Numbered from the stretch's first letter, positions 18,399 to 27,168 are shown. The stretch: DNA of 64,000 nt from Neobacillus dielmonensis (GCF_000612665.1 NZ_HG942065.1:1-64000); one strand, 5' to 3'. The notes: generated by a model from the sequence alone, not told the origin. Made by a program: numbers and translations.

Positions 18399-18471
18399 GG
18401 CTTTTTCCCCTTTAAAATAAACTTTTGATTTTTTTATTATATCGAAAATACATATAAAATCCAAAATTAGT

Positions 18472-18478
18472 CATGCTA
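18472..18478 (+). promoter_or_regulatory. Possible sigma-G -10 element of sspI
   Basis: CATGCTA resembles the forespore sigma-G -10 consensus CATNCTA and lies 33 bp before the sspI ATG. A weak -35 (CATATA near 18451) is at about the right distance. Family members are known to be sigma-G-dependent. Confidence 0.45.
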
Positions 18479-18511
18479 ATAGGGTAAAGAGCAAAAAAAG
18501 GAGTGTGCTTC

Positions 18512-18721
18512 ATGAACTTAAATTTGCGAAAAGCTGTTATTCATAATGTAGCCAATGATACGCAAGATCAATTAGAAGATACCATTGTGGATGCTATTCA
18601 GAGCGGGGAAGAAAAAATGCTTCCTGGCTTGGGCGTTTTGTTCGAAGTCATTTGGAACAATGCTTCTGAGAATGAGAAAAAAGACATGTTGAATACGCTT
18701 GAAAACGGGTTAAAACAATAA
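18512..18721 (+). CDS. sspI: Small acid-soluble spore protein I
   Basis: SspI (69 aa) is a minor spore-core protein made in the forespore. It is nearly identical in pattern to B. subtilis SspI, with [19 protein letters not shown] and [18 protein letters not shown]. The ATG at 18512 has AAAAAAGGAG upstream. It stands alone, with its own terminator. Confidence 0.96.
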   Translation: MNLNLRKAVIHNVANDTQDQLEDTIVDAIQSGEEKMLPGLGVLFEVIWNNASENEKKDMLNTLENGLKQ

Positions 18722-18733
18722 AAATGAATTAAA

Positions 18734-18771
18734 AGCCGGCAAAAATTTTATTACGCGCCGGCTTTTTTTTA
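18734..18771 (+). terminator. Rho-independent terminator after sspI
   Basis: Stem AGCCGGC (18734-18740) / GCCGGCT (18757-18763) followed by eight T. Confidence 0.93.
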
Positions 18772-18803
18772 TTATATAAACGTCTTCAAGGTGAGACGTG
18801 TTT

Positions 18804-18899
18804 TATTTGCGAATTTTTGCTGTTTATTTGCGAAAATTGCTATTCTATTTGCGAATTTCCTTGCTTTATTTGCGAATTTCCCATTTTTATTTGCGAATC
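18804..18899. repeat. 21-bp periodic TTTGCGAA array, copy 2 (five units)
   Basis: TTTGCGAA cores start at 18806, 18827, 18848, 18869 and 18890, again exactly 21 bp apart, in the same plus-strand orientation as the array at 12581. The array lies between the convergent sspI and M42 peptidase genes, between their two terminators. Reading frames through it encode FANK or LRIS heptads; these are by-products of the repeat and not genes. Confidence 0.95.
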
Positions 18900-18916
18900 G
18901 CCAAAACAAAACAAAA

Positions 18917-18946
18917 AAAGCCCCGGCAACAGTCTGCCGGGGTTCG
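18917..18946 (-). terminator. Rho-independent terminator after the M42 peptidase gene
   Basis: Minus-strand CCCCGGCA ... TGCCGGGG (arms 18921-18928 and 18935-18942) followed by seven T. Confidence 0.9.
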
Positions 18947-18952
18947 TTTCTT

Positions 18953-20038
18953 TTATTCAAAAATAATTTTATCAACTGTTTCGCGATCTAACCGTTTAAT
19001 CACTTCGACAATCAGCTTGACAGCATTCTCGTAATCATCACGGTGTAGGATTGCAGCATGTGAATGAATATAACGAGTGGCAATGGTGATGGCAAGTGCA
19101 GGTACCCCATTATGGGTTAAATGAATCGAACCGGCATCGGTACCACCGCCAGGGATTGATTCAAACTGATAAGGGATATTCAATTCGTCTGCTGTATCCG
19201 TAACAAAATCACGCAACCCTTTATGAGCCACCATTGAAGCATCATAAACAACGATTTGCGGGCCCTTGCCCATTTTACTCATCGCTTCTTTTTCGGTAAT
19301 TCCAGGAGTATCTCCGGCAATACCGACGTCAACCGCAAAGCCGATATCCGGCTCAATTTTATGCGTGGATGTTTTGGCACCGCGTAAGCCGACTTCCTCT
19401 TGTACGTTTCCGACACCGTATACTACGTTTGGATGGTCGACACCTTGCAGCTGCTTTAACACATCGATGGCGATGGCACAGCCGATGCGGTTATCCCAAG
19501 CTTTTGCCAGCAGCATCTTTTCATTGTTCATGACCGTAAATTCAAAGTATGGCACGACCATGTCTCCTGGACGTACTCCCCACTCTTGGGCTTCTTCGCG
19601 GCTGGACGCGCCGATATCAATAAACATGTCTTTGATATCGATTGGCTTCTTGCGTGCTTCAGCAGACAGGACGTGGGGCGGTTTGGAGCCGATAATACCC
19701 GTTACCTCTCCTTTTCTGGTTACAACTGTGACACGTTGGGCGAGCATAACCTGTCCCCACCAGCCACCGACCGTTTGAAAGCGCAGGAACCCTTTATCGT
19801 CGATTTGAGTAATCATAAAACCTACTTCGTCCATATGGCCTGCCACCATAATTTTAGGACCGTCTGCTTTTCCTACTTTTTTTGCGATTAAACTGCCAAG
19901 TCCATCGGTTGTGATTTCATCAGCATATGGAGTTATGTATTTTTTCATGACTTCGCGAACTTCGCGCTCGTTGCCAGGAATGCCTTTTGCATCCGTTAAA
20001 TCCTTCAGCATCGTTAATGTCTCATCAAGTTTAGCCAT
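18953..20038 (-). CDS. ysdC: M42 family metallo-aminopeptidase (YsdC-like)
   Basis: 361-aa dinuclear zinc aminopeptidase. Metal ligands are visible in AGHMDEVGF (His-Asp), AWDNRIG (bridging Asp), [10 protein letters not shown] (Glu-Glu), [11 protein letters not shown] (Asp) and the C-terminal IHSHAAILH (His). The ATG at 20038 is chosen for its AAGGGGG ribosome binding site and because the length then equals B. subtilis YsdC; an upstream ATG would add nine residues. Members form large dodecamers that trim peptides; the substrate here is unknown. Confidence 0.92.
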   Translation of the reverse strand: MAKLDETLTMLKDLTDAKGIPGNEREVREVMKKYITPYADEITTDGLGSLIAKKVGKADGPKIMVAGHMDEVGFMITQIDDKGFLRFQTVGGWWGQVMLAQRVTVVTRKGEVTGIIGSKPPHVLSAEARKKPIDIKDMFIDIGASSREEAQEWGVRPGDMVVPYFEFTVMNNEKMLLAKAWDNRIGCAIAIDVLKQLQGVDHPNVVYGVGNVQEEVGLRGAKTSTHKIEPDIGFAVDVGIAGDTPGITEKEAMSKMGKGPQIVVYDASMVAHKGLRDFVTDTADELNIPYQFESIPGGGTDAGSIHLTHNGVPALAITIATRYIHSHAAILHRDDYENAVKLIVEVIKRLDRETVDKIIFE

Positions 20039-20119
20039 TTTCCGGCCCCCTTCAGGTAAAATCAAAACTACACCCTATATTATACAGAATCTTTCAAACA
20101 ACCAACAAATTTAAAACCA

Positions 20120-20611
20120 TTAATAATTGTTGGCTTGTCTCTGATAATTTACTTCATTTTTTGCAAAATATGCCTGTTCCATTTCGGTTTCACTTATTTC
20201 TAATAATGTACCTAGTTGCAAATAAGTTCCCATTACTGTTACATAGTCCTCGAAACTCTTGGATTGCTGAAAGTCATTAATCGTTTTATATAGATATAAG
20301 AATTGCTCTGTCACGTCTTTCGAAGACGCTAAAGCGTTAACTTCAAAATTCTTCCGGTCAAACCCGCATTCAATTCCAAGCGACAAAATAAAATGGACTC
20401 CATCGACAAATTCCTCTAAGATTACGTCCTTTGGGGATGATGGCTTAACGCTCCAGAATTTAAAACATTTGGTTTCATTAGCGAGTTCACCAACCTCGAC
20501 TAATAGTGCCAAAACCTTTCGGGAAAACAGATCACTTTCCTGCAATTGATGCTTTTCTTCTATATGTTGATCCAATGCTTGTTGCATGCCAAAAAGTTTT
20601 GTAAGATTCAT
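20120..20611 (-). CDS. Dimeric dUTPase (dUTPase_2, MazG-like)
   Basis: 163-aa all-alpha NTP pyrophosphohydrolase predicted to hydrolyse dUTP to dUMP and limit uracil in DNA. The metal-binding ExxE motifs are in LLVEVGELANETKCFKFW (about 36-53) and VILEEFVDGVHFILSLG (about 63-79). KFW and the following SVKPS match phage and Bacillus dUTPase_2 proteins. It lies 18 bp downstream of ysdA; B. subtilis has no such gene at this site, so it may be an insertion or a lineage trait. Confidence 0.82.
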   Translation of the reverse strand: MNLTKLFGMQQALDQHIEEKHQLQESDLFSRKVLALLVEVGELANETKCFKFWSVKPSSPKDVILEEFVDGVHFILSLGIECGFDRKNFEVNALASSKDVTEQFLYLYKTINDFQQSKSFEDYVTVMGTYLQLGTLLEISETEMEQAYFAKNEVNYQRQANNY

Positions 20612-20629
20612 GATTCATCCGCTCCCTTA

Positions 20630-20899
20630 TTAGAAAAATATTTTTAAATAAATGACCAATTCTACCAGTGCCAAGATTGGAAATCCCCATTTAAATTGAA
20701 CATGCTTGGTTTTATGGTGAAAATATCGCATTCCGGCCGTTGATCCAATTGCTCCGCCAAAAATGGCCACCAACCAGAGGGTCCGTTCACTTATACGAAA
20801 CTGGTGCCGCTTCGCCCGCTGCTTGTCCACTCCCATTATGATTATACCGATTAAGTTCATTACAGCAAAAAATAGTACCAAATATGTCCTGCCATCCAT
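20630..20899 (-). CDS. ysdA: DUF1294 membrane protein YsdA
   Basis: 89-aa membrane protein with a hydrophobic N-terminus (about 4-22), a middle span (about 42-57) and a C-terminal span (about 72-88). The DUF1294 signature DKQRAKRHQFRISERTLWL and GAIGSTAGMRYFHHKTKH is plain. Function unknown; position next to rplT is as in B. subtilis. Confidence 0.88.
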   Translation of the reverse strand: MDGRTYLVLFFAVMNLIGIIIMGVDKQRAKRHQFRISERTLWLVAIFGGAIGSTAGMRYFHHKTKHVQFKWGFPILALVELVIYLKIFF

Positions 20900-20916
20900 T
20901 GTAGTTTCCCCTTTAT

Positions 20917-20953
20917 AGCAAAAGAGCCATCCTCAGAAATCGAGAATGGCACT
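20917..20953 (-). terminator. Rho-independent terminator after rplT
   Basis: Minus-strand GCCATTCTC ... GAGGATGGC (arms 20942-20950 and 20926-20934) followed by TCTTTT. It ends the infC-rpmI-rplT operon before ysdA. Confidence 0.8.
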
Positions 20954-20960
20954 TGTTCTA

Positions 20961-21320
20961 TTATTTGCTTAATTGTTGTTTAGCAGTGTCTGCTAATTGA
21001 GTGAATGCTGCTGCATCGCTAACTGCTAATTCAGCAAGCATTTTGCGGTTTACTTCGATACCAGCAAGCTTTAAGCCATGCATTAAACGGCTGTAAGAAA
21101 GACCGTTGATGCGTGCAGCTGCATTGATACGAGTAATCCAAAGTTTGCGGAAATCGCGCTTAACCTGACGACGGTCACGGAAAGCATATTGTAATGATTT
21201 CATAACCTGTTGGTTAGCAACTTTGTATAATGTATGTTTAGAACCGTAATAACCTTTAGCTAATTTAAGAACTTTTTTACGACGTTTGCGAGTAACAGTA
21301 CCGCCTTTTACACGTGGCAT
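20961..21320 (-). CDS. rplT: 50S ribosomal protein L20
   Basis: L20 (119 aa) binds 23S rRNA early in large-subunit assembly and, in Bacillus, represses its own operon by binding the infC leader. The arginine/lysine-rich N-terminal arm ([20 protein letters not shown]) and globular C-terminus are intact. GGAGGGAAATTAC precedes the ATG. Third gene of infC-rpmI-rplT. Confidence 0.98.
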   Translation of the reverse strand: MPRVKGGTVTRKRRKKVLKLAKGYYGSKHTLYKVANQQVMKSLQYAFRDRRQVKRDFRKLWITRINAAARINGLSYSRLMHGLKLAGIEVNRKMLAELAVSDAAAFTQLADTAKQQLSK

Positions 21321-21356
21321 GTAATTTCCCTCCTATAATAAATCGATCAATCGAGA

Positions 21357-21557
21357 TTATTTAATGTTGTCAAGCATTTGGTGAATACGTTTGAAGTCGC
21401 CTTTTGAAACTAGGCCAGATTTGCGAAGCTTACGCTTTGCTTTCGTTGACTTGTTAGCAAATAAGTGGCTTGTATAAGCATGGTCACGCTTTAATTGACC
21501 AGTTCCAGTTTTTTTGAAACGCTTTGCAGCGCCGCGGTGAGTTTTCATTTTTGGCAT
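21357..21557 (-). CDS. rpmI: 50S ribosomal protein L35
   Basis: L35 (66 aa) begins [15 protein letters not shown]; the start at 21557 has AAGGAGGATATCCCA upstream. A longer in-frame ATG would overlap infC and is not used. Only 16 bp separate it from infC. Confidence 0.97.
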   Translation of the reverse strand: MPKMKTHRGAAKRFKKTGTGQLKRDHAYTSHLFANKSTKAKRKLRKSGLVSKGDFKRIHQMLDNIK

Positions 21558-21573
21558 TGGGATATCCTCCTTA

Positions 21574-22089
21574 TTACTTTTCAATTTTAGGTGCTAAGAC
21601 TAGGAACATACTGCGGCCATCCATTTTAGGATGAGACTCAATTGTTGCTACTTCTTTGCACTCACTAGCAAAACGGTCCAATACTTTTTGACCGATTTCT
21701 TTATGGGTAATCGCCCGTCCTTTAAATCGGATAGAAGCTTTCACCTTGTCGCCTTTTTCCAAGAATTTAATGGCATTACGCAGCTTTGTATTAAAGTCAT
21801 GCTCATCAATGGTTGGGCTCAGGCGAACTTCTTTCGTAGTGATGATTTTTTGGTTTTTACGAGCTTCTTTGTCTTTCTTTTGCTGCTCGAATTTAAACTT
21901 ACCATAATCCATAATCCGGGCTACCGGAGGTTTTGCATTTGGTGCAACCAGCACTAAATCAAGATTCACTCGTCCGGCGATTTCCAACGCTTCGTTTTTC
22001 GATTTAATCCCTAATTGTTCCCCGTTTTGATCAATCAAGCGAACTTCACGAGCGCGAATACCCTCATTTACCAACATGTCTTTGCTAAT
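21574..22089 (-). CDS. infC: Translation initiation factor IF-3 (AUU start)
   Basis: IF-3 (171 aa) checks start-codon pairing in the 30S initiation complex. The conserved core [20 protein letters not shown] and [17 protein letters not shown] are intact. The start is an AUU codon at 22089, the only sensible start behind the strong ribosome binding site TTGGAGGTGG and aligned with SKDMLVNE of other bacilli. The use of AUU is conserved in infC and is thought to let IF-3 discriminate against its own message. A longer ATG start at 22137 lacks support. Confidence 0.95.
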   Translation of the reverse strand: MSKDMLVNEGIRAREVRLIDQNGEQLGIKSKNEALEIAGRVNLDLVLVAPNAKPPVARIMDYGKFKFEQQKKDKEARKNQKIITTKEVRLSPTIDEHDFNTKLRNAIKFLEKGDKVKASIRFKGRAITHKEIGQKVLDRFASECKEVATIESHPKMDGRSMFLVLAPKIEK

Positions 22090-22223
22090 AGTTAGCCACC
22101 TCCAAGGTTTTATCAAGAATACTTTTGCCAGGGACAAGAATCACCAATTCGCCCCTTTAAAACCTGATTCATGATACGGTTTTAGAATAACAGAATCATA
22201 AGTTCCAGCAGAGAAGCCAATTA

Positions 22224-22376
22224 AAAAAGTGCGGATGAAACCACCCACACTTTACGAAACATAGTTTAAGTAACTATTTAAGTCCACGTAATACCTGTCA
22301 ACTGCGAAACGCGTCAAATCAGGTGAGAAGCGGGTGCTTCTTCTTTCCCAAAACTTAGTATTCAGTTTTAATACCT
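22224..22376 (-). ncRNA. infC/L20 autoregulatory leader
   Basis: The 5' leader of infC-rpmI-rplT. On the minus strand a stem AAAGTGTGGGT ... ATCCGCACTTT with six T (about 22224-22257) forms an intrinsic terminator, and upstream GAAGAAGCACCCGCTTCTC (about 22326-22344) forms a hairpin like the L20-binding site of B. subtilis. In that species L20 stabilises the terminator. The remaining 22090-22223 holds further leader sequence without a gene. Confidence 0.8.
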
Positions 22377-22381
22377 TTGTA

Positions 22382-22411
22382 ACTATAACATAAGCAAAGA
22401 TAAGATGTCAA
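22382..22411 (-). promoter_or_regulatory. Sigma-A promoter of infC operon
   Basis: Minus-strand TTGACA (22406-22411), 18-bp spacer, TATAGT (22382-22387), about 300 bp before infC and just ahead of the L20 leader. Confidence 0.78.
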
Positions 22412-22483
22412 ATAAACTTTTCTTTGACGACAACGAAAATTATTGTAACAAAAAACAATCGATTATTCAATAGATTTAATTAA

Positions 22484-22515
22484 AAAACAACTGAGGGCCA
22501 CGATGAGCCCTCAGT
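22484..22515 (-). terminator. Rho-independent terminator after thrS
   Basis: Minus-strand ACTGAGGGC ... GGCCCTCAGT then TGTTTTTT. It starts three bases after the thrS stop codon. Confidence 0.92.
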
Positions 22516-22518
22516 GTT

Positions 22519-24453
22519 TTAGTTTCTTGTAACTTCCGCTTTAAGAACAGCAAGAAACTCTTCAAATGCCAGCGTTTCTGACTTTTGTTCGCCATATTTG
22601 CGGACATTAACAGCATTTTCAGCCACTTCTTTGTCACCAACAACCAGCATATATGGAATTTTTTGCATTTGTGCTTCGCGGATCTTATAGCCGATTTTTT
22701 CATCGCGGCCGTCTAATTCGACACGGAAACCAGCGGCTTTCAATTGCTCCTGAACTTTTCTCGCATAATCATAGTGTGCATCAGGAGAAACAGGAATGAC
22801 TTGAACTTGCACTGGTGCCAGCCAAGTTGGGAATGCCCCTTTGTATTCTTCAATCAGATAGGCTACAAAACGTTCCATCGTCGAAACAACGCCGCGGTGG
22901 ACAACAACCGGACGATGCTGCTTACCGTCTTCCCCAACATAAGTTAAGTCAAACCGTTCTGGCAGCAAGAAGTCTAATTGAACCGTGGACAGCGTTTCTT
23001 CTTTTCCTATTGCTGTTCTAACTTGGACATCCAGCTTTGGACCATAGAAGGCAGCTTCTCCTTCGGCTTCGAAATATTCAAGGCCAAGGTCGTCCATCGC
23101 TTCTTTTAACATGCTTTGTGCTTTTTCCCACATCGCATCATCGTCAAAATATTTTTCCTTATCCTGTGGATCACGGTAAGATAATCGGAATGAATAATCC
23201 GTAATATCAAAGTCTTTATATACATCCAAAATCAGATTGACAACACGTTGGAATTCTTCCTTAATTTGATCCGGACGGACAAAAATATGGGCATCATTCA
23301 ACGTCATTCCACGGACACGCTGCAGGCCGGATAATGCTCCAGACATTTCATAGCGGTGCATCGTTCCAAGTTCCGCAATCCTGATTGGAAGTTCACGATA
23401 GCTGTGAATAGCGTTTTTATAAACCATCATATGGTGCGGACAGTTCATCGGACGAAGCACCAATTGTTCGTTGTCCATGTCCATAACCGGGAACATATCT
23501 TCATGGTAATGATCCCAGTGACCAGAAGTTTTATATAGCTCGACATTGGCCATGATTGGTGTGTAAACATGGTCATAGCCTAAGCTGACTTCTTTATCGA
23601 CAATATAGCGCTCAATGGTGCGGCGGATGGTTGCCCCTTTTGGCAGCCACAACGGCAGGCCTTGTCCTATTTCTTTGGAATTGGTAAACAGGTTTAGCTC
23701 TTTTCCCAGCTTGCGATGGTCGCGCTCTTTGGCTTCTTCTAACATACGAAGATGTTCGGCCAAGTCCTCTTTTTTGAAAAAGGCTGTGCCGTACACGCGT
23801 TGAAGCATTTTATTATCGCTGTTCCCACGCCAATAGGCACCGGCAATGCTCAATAATTTAAATTCTTTGATTTTTCCAGTTGATGGGACATGGATACCGC
23901 GGCAAAGGTCAAAAAATTCTCCTTGCTCATAAATGGTTACCGTTTCACCTGCTGGAATCGCTTCGACAAGCTCAACCTTATAAGGGTCGCCTACCTCTTT
24001 ATATAACTGGACTGCTTCGTCCCTGCTGACTTCCTTGCGGACAATTTCAAGATTCTCATTGACGATTTTCGCCATTTCTTTTTCAATCTTCGGCAGGTCT
24101 TCTGGAGTCAACGATTCCTCGAAATCCATGTCATAGTAAAAGCCGCCTTCAATAACAGGCCCAACGCCCAATTTTGTATTAGGATATAGGCGTTTCACTG
24201 CTTGAGCCATTAAGTGGGCTGTGCTGTGGCGCAATACCTCTAATGCATCTTTAGAATCTGGTGTAACGATTTCTATTGAACCGTCTTCAAAAAGCGGACG
24301 GCGAAGGTCGACTAAACTTCCATTTAATTTGCCCGCAATGGCCTTTTTCTTTAGGCCTGGGCTAATGGATGCGGCGATATCTTCGGTTGTTGTTCCTTGT
24401 GGAAACTCCTTCACTGCTCCATCAGGAAACGTAATTTTGACAACGTCTGACAT
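22519..24453 (-). CDS. thrS: Threonine--tRNA ligase
   Basis: ThrRS (644 aa) with an N-terminal TGS domain (1-62), the SAD editing domain (about 65-225), class II catalytic core with the zinc-binding Cys/His of RPMNCPHHM (about 333-341), and the anticodon-binding domain (about 545-644). The start [12 protein letters not shown] at 24453 has AAAGGAGGAAAAAG upstream. The upstream extension to 24558 runs into a mobile element and is rejected. Expression should respond to uncharged tRNA-Thr through the T-box, now separated from the gene by a 321-bp insertion. Confidence 0.97.
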   Translation of the reverse strand: MSDVVKITFPDGAVKEFPQGTTTEDIAASISPGLKKKAIAGKLNGSLVDLRRPLFEDGSIEIVTPDSKDALEVLRHSTAHLMAQAVKRLYPNTKLGVGPVIEGGFYYDMDFEESLTPEDLPKIEKEMAKIVNENLEIVRKEVSRDEAVQLYKEVGDPYKVELVEAIPAGETVTIYEQGEFFDLCRGIHVPSTGKIKEFKLLSIAGAYWRGNSDNKMLQRVYGTAFFKKEDLAEHLRMLEEAKERDHRKLGKELNLFTNSKEIGQGLPLWLPKGATIRRTIERYIVDKEVSLGYDHVYTPIMANVELYKTSGHWDHYHEDMFPVMDMDNEQLVLRPMNCPHHMMVYKNAIHSYRELPIRIAELGTMHRYEMSGALSGLQRVRGMTLNDAHIFVRPDQIKEEFQRVVNLILDVYKDFDITDYSFRLSYRDPQDKEKYFDDDAMWEKAQSMLKEAMDDLGLEYFEAEGEAAFYGPKLDVQVRTAIGKEETLSTVQLDFLLPERFDLTYVGEDGKQHRPVVVHRGVVSTMERFVAYLIEEYKGAFPTWLAPVQVQVIPVSPDAHYDYARKVQEQLKAAGFRVELDGRDEKIGYKIREAQMQKIPYMLVVGDKEVAENAVNVRKYGEQKSETLAFEEFLAVLKAEVTRN

Positions 24454-24477
24454 ATCTTTTTCCTCCTTTAATAAAAT

Positions 24478-24798
24478 GGCTGTGTTAAAGGCTATTGTTG
24501 ATTTTAACCAGTTGATTGGAGCGGAAGGCGCGAAGACTCCTCGAAAATGCTTTCGCATTTTCTTCGTGCGTGGGCCTATTCAAGGATGTAATTCAGAGTC
24601 CTGCGGGAGTACGGGGCTGGGGAGACCCCGCAGGCAATTTCATCGCCGAGGAGGCTCCCCGGCACGCCCGCGGAAAGCGAAAGGAGTACGGGGCTGGGGA
24701 GACCCCGCAGGCAATTTCATCGCCGAGGAGGCTCCCCGGCACGCCCGCGGAAAGCGAAACGCCTGGAGCGGAAATCAACAACCAAGTTTAACACAACC
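24478..24798 (-). mobile_element. MITE-like GC-rich hairpin element in the thrS leader
   Basis: A 321-bp non-coding element. Its ends are imperfect inverted repeats, GGCTGTGTTAAAG (24478-24490) and GTTTAACACAACC (24786-24798), matching at 11 of 13 positions. It is flanked by identical 8-bp AATAAAAT (24470-24477 and 24799-24806), the expected target duplication. Inside are a second inverted pair around GGAGCGGAA and a tandem duplication of 77 bp (24606-24682 and 24683-24759). It has no credible gene. Relatives are at 30885 and 44343. Confidence 0.87.
24606..24759. repeat. 77-bp tandem duplication inside the thrS-leader element
   Basis: Two adjacent, near-identical 77-bp copies, each beginning GGAGTACGGGGCTGGGGAG and ending GCGGAAAGCGAAA. 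Each copy is itself a GC-rich hairpin (GGGGAGACCCC; GGAGGCTCCCC). The duplication is specific to this copy of the element within the window. Confidence 0.92.
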
Positions 24799-24804
24799 AA
24801 TAAA

Positions 24805-25134
24805 ATAAAAAACCCGTCCCTAGAAGAAAGGGACGAGTTTGAATTAACACGTGGTTCCACCCAATTTTTCATTTTGTACACAATGGATCCAAAATGACTT
24901 TAGGTCAGATAACGGCTGCTGCCGTCAACAATTACTAACTTCCCAAAGGTAGTGTTCACTGCTGAAGTTTAAAGGCGGTAAGTATCTTTTTCGTGATAGG
25001 AAGCTTGCAGCCATGACCTCCCTCTCTATGATCCGTAAAAAAATACTGTTGTCCTTCTCATAACTTGTTATAATCATTTTTTTGTCATGCATTAGCATCC
25101 TGTTTTGCATACTGCATTTGCATTGTTGACTATG
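24805..25134 (-). ncRNA. T-box riboswitch of thrS
   Basis: On the minus strand the T-box GGGTGGAACCACG (24850-24862) is followed by the terminator AACTCGTCCC ... GGGACGGGTT with six T (24805-24840). In stem I the 3' strand reads GTGAACACTACC, so the specifier is ACT or ACC, both threonine codons. The leader is complete, but its terminator is followed by the inserted element and not directly by the thrS ribosome binding site. Confidence 0.92.
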
Positions 25135-25140
25135 TACGTT

Positions 25141-25169
25141 ATTATAATCAGTTTATTTTCAAAAATCAA
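25141..25169 (-). promoter_or_regulatory. Sigma-A promoter of thrS
   Basis: Minus-strand TTGATT (25164-25169), 17-bp spacer, TATAAT (25141-25146), just upstream of the T-box leader. Confidence 0.8.
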
Positions 25170-25201
25170 GGACCTCACGCCTAAATCGTTAGTTTATTCA
25201 T

Positions 25202-26086
25202 TCAGGAGCCGTGCTGTTCAGATTTACCGTCTATATAGCCTCCGAACTGTTCTAGATCACGAAGGGATTGATAGGGTTTAATGATGACCCGTTCCTCAAA
25301 AATATTTTGGATGGTCCTAACCAATGGGGCATCTTTGTCTTTTGTATAAATGTAAATAGTGATTGGGGCTAGCGACAACAAAGGAGCAATCGTAGCAGAA
25401 TCCACATATATCGGGTGATTAACCAGCAATTTCCGATCAATCATTTTTGTCAATTCACTTCTTTTTATCTCGTCAAATTGCTTATTATAAAACGTTATTT
25501 CTTCATCCAGCAATAAATAAAGGATGTCCGTTTTTGGCGCACGGCCCACTAAAAAATCCCTTAACATTTGCACAAACATCTGATATTCCTGCTCCATCTT
25601 ATACTCATCAATCGAAACTTCCACATACCTCTCCAGGTACTGCAGATAAGAGCGCAAGCGAAACTTAACAAACGAGTCAAAGGAAAACGACACTTGATCA
25701 TGGAATATTTGCTCAATCGCTTCTTTAATTTTTGGGTCTTCATTCGTATCCTTGATAAACACAGACAGATCCTCCCGCTGGCCTTCAAGAATGGAATAAA
25801 GGATTTCTAAGATTTGCTGCTGCTCTTCGGTATCCTTATAGTAAAATTGATTACTTAGTATTTCATGAAACCAATCATCCCGTTTCACTGTGGTAATGAA
25901 CTGATAAAATCCTACCTTTACATATTCTAGGACGTTTTCTGAAATCAGGCTATCTTGAATTTTTACTCTATATCGATCTTCTAAAAGAAGAATATTCTTC
26001 ATGTCTGGAACATGCATTAAACACTTCCATAAATGGTCATAACACTTAATTGCATCTGTTCTATTTTGGAAGATGATTTCAACCAA
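25202..26086 (-). CDS. ytxC: Sporulation-associated protein YtxC
   Basis: 294-aa soluble protein of the YtxC family, defined in B. subtilis as a putative sporulation protein of unknown biochemical role. The C-terminal region has LLSLAPITIYIYTKDKDAPL and NIFEERVIIKP, typical of the family. The TTG at 26086 is chosen because AAAGGGGGGAT lies just upstream; the longer frame from 26173 overlaps the dnaI terminator. Located between thrS and dnaI as in B. subtilis. Confidence 0.8.
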   Translation of the reverse strand: MVEIIFQNRTDAIKCYDHLWKCLMHVPDMKNILLLEDRYRVKIQDSLISENVLEYVKVGFYQFITTVKRDDWFHEILSNQFYYKDTEEQQQILEILYSILEGQREDLSVFIKDTNEDPKIKEAIEQIFHDQVSFSFDSFVKFRLRSYLQYLERYVEVSIDEYKMEQEYQMFVQMLRDFLVGRAPKTDILYLLLDEEITFYNKQFDEIKRSELTKMIDRKLLVNHPIYVDSATIAPLLSLAPITIYIYTKDKDAPLVRTIQNIFEERVIIKPYQSLRDLEQFGGYIDGKSEQHGS

Positions 26087-26172
26087 CCAAATCCCCCCTT
26101 TAACCGAGTCTCTTGTTTTAATGTATATGGGGAACTTGACCAAAATAGAAGTTGCCAGAACGGATGATTCCA

Positions 26173-26206
26173 TAAAAAAGAGGATGTTCCCACGGGAATC
26201 ATCCTG
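26173..26206 (-). terminator. Rho-independent terminator of dnaB-dnaI
   Basis: Minus-strand AGGATG(A)TTC ... GAACATCCT followed by CTTTTTT, 21 bases after the dnaI stop codon. A one-base bulge is in the stem. Confidence 0.82.
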
Positions 26207-26226
26207 AACTGATCATAAATATTCAA

Positions 26227-27156
26227 TTATCGCCTCCGGTTAGGACCAGATACTAACACAGGCTCACTTAAGGCACGGATTCGTTCCATAATCCGGCGTG
26301 CTTTGACCTTTTCCTCTTCGCCTCGCTGACTATAGGCCAAATGATGTTCCAGGCCTTGAAAGTCAAAGTTCGACGTGAAAAAGGTTGGCAGATTTTCCAG
26401 CATCCGATATTGGAGAATAGGTCCTAACACCTCATCCCTTGTCCAACTGGAAACGGCCTCAGCTCCAATGTCGTCCAACATTAAAACTGGTTCGGTTTTT
26501 AACGCTTCAATTTTTTCGCTTAATGTGGAATCGGCGATGGCGCTTTTCATTTCGCGCAGCAATTCCGGAACATACACAATCATCGATGATATTTGTTTTT
26601 TGGCCAGTCTGTTGGCAATCGCACCTAGTAGATAAGACTTTCCAACTCCAAACTTTCCATAAAAATACAATCCCTTAGTTGTTTTGCCCTGGTCATAATT
26701 ATTCAGGAAAAGCGCCGCTTTTTGCACCGCATCAATTCGCTCAGCATCATGTTCGAAGTCTTCAAACGTTGCGCTTAGAATATCTTTAGGAACATGCAGG
26801 CTTTTAATTAGTTTTTCATTTTTGCGCCGTTCGTCATCCAGTACTTTACGCGGACAGCGCTCGTAAGTTACATCAATGGCGTTTCTTGTTAAAACTAATT
26901 CCGGCTGATAGCCTTTCATCATATTGATGCAGGATTCGAGGCACTCACATTTATCACATTCCTTGCTCTGATTGATATACTCATAGAGCTTGTTTAAGCT
27001 TTTTTCAATGATTTCTTCTGTTATATTCTCTTGATTCTTTTGAATAAAAGCCTTGATGTCAGGATGTGATAAAGTTTCCTGGCGGATTCTTTCATATCGT
27101 TTTTGGAAATTTTCGCTTGAGGCTAATCGCTTTAATGTTTGGTTAATTCGTTCCAT
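26227..27156 (-). CDS. dnaI: Primosomal protein / helicase loader DnaI
   Basis: DnaI (309 aa) is the AAA+ loader of replicative helicase DnaC onto oriC and restart sites. Its N-terminal helicase-binding domain contains a cysteine cluster (Cys67, 70, 72, 76 in CDKCECLESC). The AAA+ domain has Walker A GKFGVGKS at 167-174 and Walker B VLMLDDIGAE near 227-236. The gene begins 12 bp downstream of dnaB. Confidence 0.96.
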   Translation of the reverse strand: MERINQTLKRLASSENFQKRYERIRQETLSHPDIKAFIQKNQENITEEIIEKSLNKLYEYINQSKECDKCECLESCINMMKGYQPELVLTRNAIDVTYERCPRKVLDDERRKNEKLIKSLHVPKDILSATFEDFEHDAERIDAVQKAALFLNNYDQGKTTKGLYFYGKFGVGKSYLLGAIANRLAKKQISSMIVYVPELLREMKSAIADSTLSEKIEALKTEPVLMLDDIGAEAVSSWTRDEVLGPILQYRMLENLPTFFTSNFDFQGLEHHLAYSQRGEEEKVKARRIMERIRALSEPVLVSGPNRRR

Positions 27157-27168
27157 ACCTTCACCATC

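Noticed and set aside
12581-18897. CRISPR arrays
   Set aside because: The arrays have an 8-bp core and about 13-bp spacers, far below CRISPR dimensions, and no cas genes are present.
18772-19034. Frames encoding FANK or LRIS heptads over the second 21-bp array
   Set aside because: The periodic peptides come from the DNA period of 21 bp; the frames run through two terminators and have no ribosome binding site.
24516-24791. Reading frames of 60-195 codons on both strands through the thrS-leader element
   Set aside because: They follow the GC-rich repeat and its 77-bp duplication, lack ribosome binding sites and have arginine/proline-rich nonsense composition.
26017-26226. 69-codon minus-strand frame between dnaI and ytxC
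   Set aside because: It covers the dnaI terminator and the 5' end of ytxC in another frame; no ribosome binding site.
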